Shown here piece after piece: positions 1 through 7,961 of a stretch of 64,000 bases of DNA. The DNA is from a virus: positions 186,001 through 250,000 of the IMG/VR virus record IMGVR_UViG_3300023174_005338; one strand, given 5' to 3'. Position 1 is the first letter of the stretch. Every line of letters starts with the position of its first letter. A model generated the notes under the pieces. It worked only from the letters and a program-made list of their open reading frames with translations, was not told where the DNA came from and did no database searches. The translations under genes and the position numbers were made by a program.

Positions 1-2
1 AA

Positions 3-701
3 GATATCTGGCCTGTAATGCAGGATCAGTACCGGGCCAACGACAATGATCACTCATTGAATATCTATGCTGTGCTAGATGCTATCAACAAGCACAGTCG
101 TCCTGAAGAGATTCTCATGGGTGATGCTGGCAGTATCAGCTACGCAGGTCCTGTTGCGCTGAATGCCAAGCCGGGTCAACGTTTTATTTTCAGTCCAGCA
201 CAGGCAGACATGGGCTGGGCACTGCCTGCCGCAATTGGTGCCAGCATGGCCAGCAGTCAACCTATCATCAGCATCATAGGTGATGGCAGTTTTATGAGCA
301 ATATCCAAGAACTTGCCACAGTCAAGCAACACGAACTCAATATCAAATTTGTCATACTCAACAACGCAGGTTATTTGAGTATCAAAAATACACAAACAAA
401 ATATTTCAACGGTCGTGTGCATGGTACCAGCTCAGAAACTGGTCTGTGGTTTCCTGATTTTATGAACGTTGCTTCTGCATTTGGTATGAGCTATGTTGAC
501 ATGAGGTCGGCATCCGACCTGGACCGGTTTCCAGAAATCCTTGCCATGACAGGGCCTTGCATCATTGATTGCCGTTGCCACACGGATCAAGAAATTCTGC
601 CAGCCCAGGCATTAAAGGATGGCAAGCAAGCAGGCCTGCACGACATGACTCCATTCATTAGTGACCAAGAACTGGCTCGAGAAATGATTGTTAAAATTTA
701 A
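3..701 (+). CDS. Thiamine-pyrophosphate enzyme, C-terminal domain (5' truncated by window)
   Basis: The frame is open from the left edge, so the N-terminus lies outside the window. The visible part has the TPP-binding signature GDG (codons from base 279), 24 residues, then NN (base 360), as in the C-terminal domain of acetolactate synthase and related 2-oxoacid decarboxylases; the stretch QADMGWALPAAIGA before it is also typical. These enzymes bind TPP and Mg2+ and act on pyruvate-like substrates. Its followers are an FkbM methyltransferase and a sugar epimerase, so it may belong to a surface-sugar or phosphonate-type pathway rather than branched-chain amino acid synthesis. Substrate cannot be told without the N-terminal part. 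Confidence 0.85.
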   Translation, partial: DIWPVMQDQYRANDNDHSLNIYAVLDAINKHSRPEEILMGDAGSISYAGPVALNAKPGQRFIFSPAQADMGWALPAAIGASMASSQPIISIIGDGSFMSNIQELATVKQHELNIKFVILNNAGYLSIKNTQTKYFNGRVHGTSSETGLWFPDFMNVASAFGMSYVDMRSASDLDRFPEILAMTGPCIIDCRCHTDQEILPAQALKDGKQAGLHDMTPFISDQELAREMIVKI

Positions 702-707
702 AACACC

Positions 708-1382
708 ATGTCATACCAAAAGATTCCTGGATTAGAAAACTTGGTTGAATTAAGAGACAGTTCACGGTACCCAGAATTAAAAAATCTGTGGTGGCCTCAA
801 TATGATCAGAGCATGTGGAGTTATATGCACAAGCACCGTATCGCGCCAGAATTTTTTGATCAGCTGATGACGCATGTCACTGGCACTGGTGTCGTGGTAC
901 AAGCTGGTGGCAACTGTGGACAGTATGTACGACAGTTTAGTCAACGATTTGACACTGTGTATACATTTGAACCAGATCCAACAAATTTTTTGTGTTTGAC
1001 TTTGAACTGCGGCGACAATGTGATAAAAACACAGGCCTGTGTAGGCAATGAAAGAAAATTTGTAAACACGAGCAAAGGCCATGATTCGGGCGCAATTCAC
1101 GTAAGCGGCCCAGGTAACTTATACACAGTGATCATTGATGACATGGATCTGCCGGCCTGTGATCTCATACAGTTGGACATTGAAGGTTACGAATATTTTG
1201 CCTTGTTGGGAGCTCGACGTACCATTGAACGATATCATCCTTTGCTCATGTTAGAATGGTGTGCGCCTTGGGCCAAGAGATATGGCGTGAGTTTTGAACA
1301 ATTTGAGAAATTGTTGGGCGATCTCGGCTACCGCCAAATTTTGACCAACATGACTGATTGCATTTACAAATACCAACCATGA
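708..1382 (+). CDS. FkbM-family SAM-dependent methyltransferase
   Basis: The 224 aa protein has class I methyltransferase features: a glycine-rich SAM loop (VVVQAGGNCGQY, residues 62-73), the acidic TFEPDP end of strand 2 (86-91), and LIQLDIEGYE (153-162), the FkbM-family signature equivalent to K-I-D-V-E-G. FkbM enzymes O-methylate sugars or polyketides. It starts 6 bases after the TPP gene and its stop overlaps the ATG of the epimerase gene (ATGA), so the three are co-translated. A role in methylating a glycan is inferred from context; the acceptor is unknown. Confidence 0.85.
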   Translation: MSYQKIPGLENLVELRDSSRYPELKNLWWPQYDQSMWSYMHKHRIAPEFFDQLMTHVTGTGVVVQAGGNCGQYVRQFSQRFDTVYTFEPDPTNFLCLTLNCGDNVIKTQACVGNERKFVNTSKGHDSGAIHVSGPGNLYTVIIDDMDLPACDLIQLDIEGYEYFALLGARRTIERYHPLLMLEWCAPWAKRYGVSFEQFEKLLGDLGYRQILTNMTDCIYKYQP

Positions 1383-2317
1383 AAACAGCATTGATTACCG
1401 GAGCCAATGGATTCATTGGTCACTACTTAGTAGAAGAATTCGCCAAAGATCACAGTGTGATCTGCGTGGTACGACCAGGCTCCACCAATATGGAACGGAT
1501 CAATCACTTGCAGGATCGTGTCACTGTGATTGAGCACGACATCAAAAATCCTTGTAGACACTTGCCAGCGGCGGATATTATATTGCATGCTGGTGCCAAC
1601 CCCAGTTCGGCCGACAGCCTAAGTGATCCCACAGCATCTGTCATGGACAATGTGCTGGGTACGTTGAACCTGTTGGAACATGCACGTCATACCGGAGTTG
1701 AAAGATTTGTTTATTATAGCAGTGCCGAAGTGTTTGGTCCCATATCCATTGGACACGACAGTCAACCAACTGATGCCTACAACAGCAACAGTCCTTATGC
1801 GGCTGGCAAAGCCGCCGGAGAAGAACTGTGCCTGGCCTATGCCAATTCGTTCAATGTCCCTGCCAGCATCATACACATCAACAATACCTTTGGGCCACGT
1901 TGCCAAAGCAATCGCTTGCCGGTGATCATTGTACGCAAATTACTCAACAATGAAACCTTGGACATACACGTGGGTCCCAGCCAATTGATTGGTGGCCGCC
2001 GTTGGTTCTACGCCGGCGATGTGGCCAGCCACACTCGATTTATCCTAAAGACCCAATCCGCCCGTTGTGAAAAATGGAACAGTGCCGGCAACAAGTTTAT
2101 CAACAATCTTGAATTTGCCCAACACATTGCCCAAATAATGGGCCGCGAACTACAGTATCGTTTGATTCCAGTTGATCGTCCTGGGCATGACTTGTGTTTC
2201 AGTGTGGATCCTGGAAAATTATATGAACTAGGCTGGCAAGCACCCAATACCCATGAACAACGGTTAACCCAAACGGTTGAATGGTATATAAACAATCCCA
2301 AATGGCTCTTACGATAA
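1379..2317 (+). CDS. NAD-dependent epimerase/dehydratase (extended SDR)
   Basis: The protein (312 aa from the ATG overlapping the upstream stop) begins with the Rossmann NAD motif GANGFIG (residues 8-14) and has the SDR catalytic set: Ser-Ser near 114 and Y140-x3-K144 (YAAGK). An in-frame upstream start exists but would place seven residues before MKTALITG, inside the methyltransferase gene; the ATGA overlap favours 1379. Extended SDRs of this type epimerise or dehydrate nucleotide-activated sugars. A second, clearly different epimerase lies at 34840. Confidence 0.88.
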   Translation: MKTALITGANGFIGHYLVEEFAKDHSVICVVRPGSTNMERINHLQDRVTVIEHDIKNPCRHLPAADIILHAGANPSSADSLSDPTASVMDNVLGTLNLLEHARHTGVERFVYYSSAEVFGPISIGHDSQPTDAYNSNSPYAAGKAAGEELCLAYANSFNVPASIIHINNTFGPRCQSNRLPVIIVRKLLNNETLDIHVGPSQLIGGRRWFYAGDVASHTRFILKTQSARCEKWNSAGNKFINNLEFAQHIAQIMGRELQYRLIPVDRPGHDLCFSVDPGKLYELGWQAPNTHEQRLTQTVEWYINNPKWLLR

Positions 2318-2347
2318 TTGACAAACAGTAGAAAATTACTGTATAAT
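2318..2347 (+). promoter_or_regulatory. Sigma70-type promoter, TTGACA-N18-TATAAT
   Basis: TTGACA at 2318-2323 and TATAAT at 2342-2347 are separated by 18 bases. The ATG of the next gene lies only 5 bases after the -10 box, so transcription would start at about the start codon and the mRNA would be leaderless or nearly so. The same arrangement recurs at 16387, 34133 and (minus strand) 55928. Confidence 0.75.
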
Positions 2348-2352
2348 AGTAT

Positions 2353-2883
2353 ATGAAGAAAATATATTATACTTGGTCGGATATTGAAAGTCAAACACAA
2401 GAAATCCTACGACAGATCCATTTAGACGCCTGGCGCCCGGACTATGTTGTAGGACTCACCCGCGGCGGACTTGTTCCAGCCAACCTGATCAGCCAGTATC
2501 TTGAGTGTAGAATGGAAACACTCAAGGTCAGTTTGCGTGATGGCGCAGAGCAGGAAAGCAACTTGTGGATGGCCGAAGATGCGTTTGGATGGCCCAAAGA
2601 AGCCAGCGGTGTCAGTGAAGAAAGCAAAAAGAACATATTGATTGTAGATGACATCAACGATTCAGGTGCTACACTCAACTGGATTCGCGATGATTGGATG
2701 AGTAGTTGTTTTGCTACCAGTCCGGTGTGGGATGAGATATGGGGTCACAATGTGCGTGTGGCTGTGTTGGTTGACAACGAATCAAGCAAGAATGAAATTC
2801 CTGTGAGCTACAGCGCAGTTGATCTAAATAAAGCTGAAGAAGATTGTTGGATTGTTTTTCCTTGGGAAGATTGGTGGAAATGA
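2353..2883 (+). CDS. Phosphoribosyltransferase-like protein
   Basis: The 176 aa protein carries the type I phosphoribosyltransferase PRPP loop ILIVDDINDSGATL, in the form D-D-I-N-D-S-G, and an upstream VVGLTRGGLVPA strand-loop with the Arg-Gly-Gly typical of the fold. Such domains transfer phosphoribose from PRPP to a base or act as regulators; the base is not evident here. There is no ribosome-binding site; the start sits just after a TATAAT box. The following gene starts in its stop codon (ATGA). Confidence 0.8.
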   Translation: MKKIYYTWSDIESQTQEILRQIHLDAWRPDYVVGLTRGGLVPANLISQYLECRMETLKVSLRDGAEQESNLWMAEDAFGWPKEASGVSEESKKNILIVDDINDSGATLNWIRDDWMSSCFATSPVWDEIWGHNVRVAVLVDNESSKNEIPVSYSAVDLNKAEEDCWIVFPWEDWWK

Positions 2884-3074
2884 AGATACATTATAGAAAA
2901 CCTACGTTGTTAGAACAAATGACAGACGCTATTCGTGACACCAAAAAACCCATTGATTATTTTGAGTTGTCAGATGAAGAGCTTAACGCCAATTACAGCA
3001 ATTTTGATAGGACTATAAAAGATAAAGTTATACACTATTCATACAAGGGTGTTCCGGTAAAGGTTAAAGAATGA
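2880..3074 (+). CDS. Small hypothetical protein, 64 aa
   Basis: I do not recognise this protein. It starts with ATGA overlapping the phosphoribosyltransferase stop and ends overlapping the start of the QueE-like gene, so it is translationally coupled on both sides. It is charged, with an acidic middle (FELSDEELNANY) and a basic C-terminus (YKGVPVKVKE), and has no membrane segment. The coupling to queE is the only functional hint. Confidence 0.7.
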   Translation: MKIHYRKPTLLEQMTDAIRDTKKPIDYFELSDEELNANYSNFDRTIKDKVIHYSYKGVPVKVKE

Positions 3075-3946
3075 AAATAAAAGTCAGTGAAATATTTTAT
3101 AGTCTACAAGGCGAAGGTCGCTTTGTGGGTGTTCCCAGTGTGTTTTTACGGACCTATGGTTGCAACTTTACCTGTGCAGGATTTGGATGCAAGTCAGGAG
3201 AAAAGTCAACAGGTGCCGACGATGTGGCCGAAGTTGTGCATTTATATAACCGGTTTGAAGAACTGCCCTTGGTAGAAACCGGGTGTGATTCCTACGCAAG
3301 TTGGCATCCGGCATTCAAACATTTGAGCCCTACACAGACCACAGAAGAGTTGGTAGAACGCATGTTGGCACTGACTCCCAACAACATGTGGCAACAGAAC
3401 AATGGCAACGACGTGCATCTTGTGATCACAGGTGGAGAACCTTTGCTGGGATGGCAACGTGCCTATGCAGAACTGCTGAGCCATCCTAGGATGGCAGACT
3501 TGAAAAACATCACATTTGAAACTAACGGCACACAGGAACTACACAAGGACTTCCGTCACTTCTTGTTGGATTGGACATTAAATCCTAAATTAGGAAAGAA
3601 AGGTCCATCGGCCTTGACGTTCAGTGTAAGTGCTAAACTTTCAGCATCGGGTGAGTCATGGGAAGATGCCATCTGTCCAGACATTGTGATGAGCTATGCC
3701 GACATCGGACACACTTATCTAAAGTTTGTTGTGGAAACCGATGAGCATATTGTGGAGGCCATACGTGCCACGGATGCATATCGCCGTGCAGGATTTACTG
3801 GTGCAATCTATTTGATGCCACAGGGCGGAGTTGTTGAGCCATATGATAAAAATAAAAAACGCATAGCAGACATCTGCTGTCAGCAGGGCTGGAACTACAG
3901 TCCTAGATTGCATGTGGATCTCTGGGGCAACGGCTGGGGCAAATGA
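3071..3946 (+). CDS. queE: QueE-like radical SAM enzyme (7-carboxy-7-deazaguanine synthase family)
   Basis: The N-terminus KVSEIFYSLQGEG is the QueE hallmark, and ITGGEPLL (SAM-contacting GGE) and an ETNGT strand follow. QueE converts 6-carboxytetrahydropterin to 7-carboxy-7-deazaguanine on the way to preQ0, used for queuosine tRNA or for phage DNA modification. The cysteine motif is unusual: CNFTCAGFGC has spacing Cx3Cx4C instead of Cx3Cx2C, and another candidate ligand lies in the insertion TGCDSYASWHP about 40 residues later. At 291 aa it is longer than compact QueE (about 210-225 aa). No QueC or QueD is visible in the window, so a pathway partner must come from elsewhere in the phage or from the host. 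Confidence 0.82.
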   Translation: MKIKVSEIFYSLQGEGRFVGVPSVFLRTYGCNFTCAGFGCKSGEKSTGADDVAEVVHLYNRFEELPLVETGCDSYASWHPAFKHLSPTQTTEELVERMLALTPNNMWQQNNGNDVHLVITGGEPLLGWQRAYAELLSHPRMADLKNITFETNGTQELHKDFRHFLLDWTLNPKLGKKGPSALTFSVSAKLSASGESWEDAICPDIVMSYADIGHTYLKFVVETDEHIVEAIRATDAYRRAGFTGAIYLMPQGGVVEPYDKNKKRIADICCQQGWNYSPRLHVDLWGNGWGK

Positions 3947-4176
3947 GTCCAATACCAGAACGTGTCAATCGCCCCGATGGTGCATTCTACATGCGTGCTG
4001 AGTGGAAACTGTGTAGGGTGGTATGGCCCAAGACCTGTGAGATCACAGGACGTAGACTATGGCCCGGAACCATGGCCTATCGTGGCATTGCTACCTGGAC
4101 CGGTCCGGGGGAACCTGTTTTAGAAGAACACTGGCATGATCGTCAGGAACATTTAATGTGGCAACTAAAGGAATAA
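3943..4176 (+). CDS. Hypothetical protein, 77 aa
   Basis: It starts in the stop of the queE-like gene (ATGA) and ends 3 bases before nadE. It is rich in Trp and Arg (WKLCRVVWPKTCEITGRRLW) and has no membrane segment. I do not recognise the family. Position between queE and nadE and tight spacing indicate one transcript. Confidence 0.65.
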   Translation: MSPIPERVNRPDGAFYMRAEWKLCRVVWPKTCEITGRRLWPGTMAYRGIATWTGPGEPVLEEHWHDRQEHLMWQLKE

Positions 4177-4179
4177 ACT

Positions 4180-4935
4180 ATGAAACAACTTGCAAATCAA
4201 ATCGCAGAATGGATCAAGAACTATGCCAACAATGCTGGCATCCAGTCATTGGTGGTGGGTATATCGGGCGGAATTGACAGTGCTGTGGTCAGCGCACTGT
4301 GCGCCCGAACAGGGTTGAACACCGTGGCAGTGACCATGCCCATACGCCAACGTCCGGATCTACACGATCTCAGCATGCGCCAAGGTGCCTGGTTGGCACA
4401 ACACTTTGACAATGTACGGCATGAAATCATTGATTTGACTTCGACCTTTGATGAGTTTGAACAGCGTCTTGCCTCCTATGCTAATTTGTTGGGCATGGCC
4501 AACAGTCGCAGTCGACTGCGCATGGTTACCTTGTATCAAATTGCCCAAAGTGTTAATGGCATTGTAGTGGGCACAGGCAACAAGGTAGAAGACTTTGGTG
4601 TGGGATTTTATACTAAGTACGGCGACGGTGGCGTGGATATCAGTCCCATTGGTGACCTGCTCAAAACCGAAGTTTGGGATTTGGGCCGTGAGTTAGGTAT
4701 CCTGCAAGACATCATTGATGCGGCGCCCACAGATGGACTGTGGGATGATGGACGCACTGATCAAGATCAATTGGGTGGACTGACCTATGCTGAACTTGAG
4801 CTGGCCATGGCCCAAGACGAAGGTAGTAAACTGGTCAAAAATGGGCTGGAACTAGAACGCTTGCAAAAGTATCAAGCCTTGCGTGCTCGTAGCCTACACA
4901 AAATGCAACCTATTCCGGTGTTCAAAAAATCTTAG
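4180..4935 (+). CDS. nadE: NAD+ synthetase, ammonia-dependent
   Basis: The 251 aa protein has the PP-loop ATP motif SGGIDS at 29-34, GTGNKVEDFGVGF (131-143) and the run GGVDISPIGDLLKTEVW (150-166), all diagnostic of NadE. It adenylates and amidates deamido-NAD+ to NAD+ in the cytoplasm. There is no glutaminase domain, so ammonia is the expected nitrogen donor. The start follows AAAGGA by a normal spacing. In a phage such an enzyme could hold up NAD+ supply during infection or against NAD+-depleting defences; that role is an inference. Confidence 0.93.
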   Translation: MKQLANQIAEWIKNYANNAGIQSLVVGISGGIDSAVVSALCARTGLNTVAVTMPIRQRPDLHDLSMRQGAWLAQHFDNVRHEIIDLTSTFDEFEQRLASYANLLGMANSRSRLRMVTLYQIAQSVNGIVVGTGNKVEDFGVGFYTKYGDGGVDISPIGDLLKTEVWDLGRELGILQDIIDAAPTDGLWDDGRTDQDQLGGLTYAELELAMAQDEGSKLVKNGLELERLQKYQALRARSLHKMQPIPVFKKS

Positions 4936-4985
4936 TCTGTGCTGATTCTCCAGATAAATTAGTGACATACTGATCAAAGGAAACC

Positions 4986-6224
4986 ATGGCAAAAATTGGA
5001 TTTGTAGGAATTGGAAAATTAGGGTTGGACTGTGCAGAAGTCTTTGCAGAAAAACACGAAGTACGCGGTTACGACATTCACCCACGCACCAGCGATAGTG
5101 TAAAAGTATGCGGCATTGAAGAATTAGTCAAAGAAAGTGAGTGGATTTTTATTGCTGTGCCTACTCCGCATGCTGAAGGCTACGATGGCAGTGTTCCAAG
5201 CAGTCACATGACTCCCCGAGACTTTGGTCACGATGCTGTTATTGATGCCATTAATAAAGTCAATCAATTTGCTACTACATCTAAAAAAGTCGTGTTGATT
5301 AGTACAGTATTGCCGGGAACGACTCGCAACAAGTTTGTTCCTTTGTTGGATTCCAAACACGAGTTTGTTTACAATCCTTATTTGATCGCCATGGGTTCGG
5401 TCAAGTGGGACATGGTCAATCCAGAAATGATCATGCTGGGCACTGAAGATGGTAACCTAACCGGCGTTGCCAGTGAACTTCACGACCTGTATGAAACCAT
5501 CATGCAGAACAATCCACGCTACGAAGTTGGCACCTGGGACGAGTGTGAAGCCATAAAGATTTTTTACAACACATTTATCAGTGCCAAAGTTGGCCTGGTC
5601 AATATGATCCAGGACTTTGCTATGAAGATTGGCAATATCAATGTGGATGTTGTGACCAATGCCCTGGCTCGCAGCACCATGCGTATCATGGGTCCTAAAT
5701 ACATGACAGCAGGCATGGGCGATGCAGGTGCTTGCCATCCCAGAGACAACATTGCTCTGCGTTGGTTAGCAACGGAATACAACATTGGCTATGACCTGTT
5801 TGACACAGTGATGCATGCTCGTGAAATCCAAGCACGAAATTTGGCCTTGTTCTTGGTCGAGCAGGCCGAGAAACACAACTTGCCTATTGTGATCCACGGC
5901 AAGGCCTACAAGCCTGACGTTGAATATTGTATCGGTAGCTATAGCACATTAGTTGGATTTTATGTAGCCGAAGCCGGTCATCGTTGTTATTATGTGGATC
6001 CCTTGGCCGATGACACAACCGATGTGGTCAATGATTTTGATCAGCCAGCAGTGTTTCTATGGGCACACAATCGCAAGATCACGTATGAATACACCGGTAA
6101 CACACCTGACACGCAACCGTACTGCAAAATTGAATCCGGCAGTGTTATAGTTGATCCGTGGCGTAAATTACCTGTTGACATGCCGGACATAACTGTGGTG
6201 CACTACGGCAATACTAGATTCTAA
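4986..6224 (+). CDS. UDP-glucose/GDP-mannose dehydrogenase family protein
   Basis: The 412 aa protein has an N-terminal Rossmann motif (GFVGIGKLG), a conserved STVLPGT segment, the catalytic cysteine in the motif DAGACHPRDN (C250, equivalent to GGxCFPKD), and GKAYKPDVEYCIGS near the C-terminal domain. This family oxidises the C6 hydroxyl of a nucleotide sugar to the acid with two NAD+. Upstream AAAGGA gives the start. Placement next to NAD+ synthetase is notable because the reaction consumes NAD+. The C-terminal domain looks diverged, so the exact sugar is open. Confidence 0.88.
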   Translation: MAKIGFVGIGKLGLDCAEVFAEKHEVRGYDIHPRTSDSVKVCGIEELVKESEWIFIAVPTPHAEGYDGSVPSSHMTPRDFGHDAVIDAINKVNQFATTSKKVVLISTVLPGTTRNKFVPLLDSKHEFVYNPYLIAMGSVKWDMVNPEMIMLGTEDGNLTGVASELHDLYETIMQNNPRYEVGTWDECEAIKIFYNTFISAKVGLVNMIQDFAMKIGNINVDVVTNALARSTMRIMGPKYMTAGMGDAGACHPRDNIALRWLATEYNIGYDLFDTVMHAREIQARNLALFLVEQAEKHNLPIVIHGKAYKPDVEYCIGSYSTLVGFYVAEAGHRCYYVDPLADDTTDVVNDFDQPAVFLWAHNRKITYEYTGNTPDTQPYCKIESGSVIVDPWRKLPVDMPDITVVHYGNTRF

Positions 6225-6235
6225 CAAGGATACTC

Positions 6236-6625
6236 ATGGGACTATTTGATCGTTTTTTAAAGAAGAAAAAACCTGAGACCAAGGCCGAGCCAAGGCCTAA
6301 AAAAGTAGAAAAGACAGAAAAAGAACTGGCCAACGAACGTGGCGAACCTTGGGTGACTGTGATCAGTATGGACGTGGATCCCGACAACATGCAGGCCGGA
6401 TCATTTGAGCTAGACTGGAATGACAAATTTGTGGCCAACCTGGTGCGTGCAGGTTACCAGATGAATGCCAAAGATACTGACAGTGACATCGTAGATCGTT
6501 GGTTTACTGCTGTGTGTCGTAACATAGTGTTGGAAACCCATGAGCAGTACGAAGCCATGAATCCCGAACGCGATCGTGTGGTCAAAACTCGCAACCTTGG
6601 AGATGGCAGATCTGAAGTGTCATGA
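6236..6625 (+). CDS. Conserved phage-type hypothetical protein, 129 aa
   Basis: The N-terminus is strongly basic (RFLKKKKPETKAEPRPKK), followed by GEPWVTVISMDVDPDNM, FELDWNDKFVANLVRAGYQ and VDRWFTAVCRNIVLET. From memory, similar small proteins occur in T4-like marine phages, with no known function; this was not checked by search. It has a good AAGGA site and overlaps the next gene by 4 bases. Confidence 0.72.
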   Translation: MGLFDRFLKKKKPETKAEPRPKKVEKTEKELANERGEPWVTVISMDVDPDNMQAGSFELDWNDKFVANLVRAGYQMNAKDTDSDIVDRWFTAVCRNIVLETHEQYEAMNPERDRVVKTRNLGDGRSEVS

Positions 6626-7251
6626 CGTTATATGTCAATGGTGACAGTCACAGTCACGGAATGCATTTAAATCCTCATGAAAAATTTTCCAACATCGTGG
6701 CAAAAGAAATTGGATTCAGTGTTACAAATGCCGCTCATATTGGTGCAAGCAACGCTAGTATATTGCGTATCACCCAGGAATATATTGCAAGTGGAGCAAG
6801 TCCTGATTTTATACTGATTGGATGGACCACGTGGGAACGCGAAGAATGGTGTTATCAAAATCGGTACTACAATGTCAATAGTTCCGGACACGATCAATTA
6901 CCAACTGAGCTACAAGATTTATATAAAAAATGGGTGATAGAACAAACAGCAGAAACGTTGAATGTGAAGTCATTGTATTGGCACAATGAGATTTACAAAC
7001 TACATCAAGAACTCACAGAAAAAAATATCAAACATTTATTTTTTAATTGTATGTATAATTTTTTCCAACCCAATAATCAGCACGACTGGGGGACAACTTT
7101 TATTGGACCATACGATAATGATTCTAGTTATTACTGGTATCTACGCAATCAAGGATATGTCAGCGACAAATGGTATCATTTTGGATCTGACGGCCATGCC
7201 GCGTGGGCCCGTAAATTGATTAACTATATTAAAGAACACAATATTATATGA
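6622..7251 (+). CDS. SGNH/GDSL-type hydrolase-like protein (copy 1)
   Basis: The N-terminus TLYVNGDSHSHG contains the GDS block with the nucleophile Ser; GASNASI resembles the block III Asn region and HFGSDGHAAWA near the C-terminus supplies the Asp-x-x-His pair. The family includes esterases that remove or add acyl groups on glycans. It is followed at once by a clear paralogue (7248), sharing TWEREEW, DWGT-x-(F/Y)IGPYD and WHFG-x-DGH. A role in trimming surface polysaccharide is inferred from the family. Confidence 0.75.
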   Translation: MTLYVNGDSHSHGMHLNPHEKFSNIVAKEIGFSVTNAAHIGASNASILRITQEYIASGASPDFILIGWTTWEREEWCYQNRYYNVNSSGHDQLPTELQDLYKKWVIEQTAETLNVKSLYWHNEIYKLHQELTEKNIKHLFFNCMYNFFQPNNQHDWGTTFIGPYDNDSSYYWYLRNQGYVSDKWYHFGSDGHAAWARKLINYIKEHNII

Positions 7252-7952
7252 TGTTATATGTCAATGGTGACAGCCACACCGCTGGTGCCGAAGCCGTAAA
7301 TCCACATGCCTTTGCCCAAGACGATCCTGCATTATTTTATCTAGGGCGTAGTCCACATCCGGCCAATCTGGCTGTAAGCTGGGGGAAAATGGTAAGTCTT
7401 TCTCTAAGATCTGGATTTCGTTGCGACGCCGAAAGTGCCAGTAGCAACACCAGAATTATACGCACCACCCGAGACTGGTTAAACAGTGGCGGGCAGGATC
7501 ACCCAGATCAACTGATCATTATACAGTGGAGCACTTGGGAACGCGAAGAATGGTTGTACGACGGAATCTATTATCAAGTGGGGGCCAGCGGCACAGATCA
7601 TGTACCACAAGCTCTGCAAGAAAGATATCGCAACTATGTAATTGGCATTGATTGGCAACAAAAAATCCTTGAAGCACACAATGAAATTTGGAAATTTCAC
7701 CAGGAACTAAATGATCTGGGTGTTCACCATATTTTCTTTAATGGCAATAACAATTTTGATTGTATCACTGATTGTCGTGACTGGGGAACAAGTTATATTG
7801 GGCCCTATGATGCCAAAATGACCTATGATGCTATCATACGTAGCCAAAAAATAGGCACAGTTGCGCCCAATTCATGGCATTTTGGCAAGGACGGGCATAG
7901 CTATTTTCACCGTTTTATGTTACAATATATTATTGCAAACAAATTCATCTAA
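7248..7952 (+). CDS. SGNH/GDSL-type hydrolase-like protein (copy 2)
   Basis: This is a tandem paralogue of the previous gene: VNGDSHTAG at the N-terminus (Ser nucleophile), ASSNTRIIR for the Asn block, STWEREEW in the middle, and SWHFGKDGHSYF for the catalytic Asp/His. It has a longer insertion after the first block than copy 1. The ATG overlaps the upstream stop. Tandem duplication followed by divergence suggests two related substrates. Confidence 0.75.
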   Translation: MMLYVNGDSHTAGAEAVNPHAFAQDDPALFYLGRSPHPANLAVSWGKMVSLSLRSGFRCDAESASSNTRIIRTTRDWLNSGGQDHPDQLIIIQWSTWEREEWLYDGIYYQVGASGTDHVPQALQERYRNYVIGIDWQQKILEAHNEIWKFHQELNDLGVHHIFFNGNNNFDCITDCRDWGTSYIGPYDAKMTYDAIIRSQKIGTVAPNSWHFGKDGHSYFHRFMLQYIIANKFI

Positions 7953-7961
7953 GGTGGTGCT

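Noticed and set aside
2353-4935. NARP1-like NAD+ reconstitution pathway
   Set aside because: That pathway needs a PRPP synthetase and a nicotinamide phosphoribosyltransferase; neither is recognisable here. Only NadE and an unspecified phosphoribosyltransferase are present.
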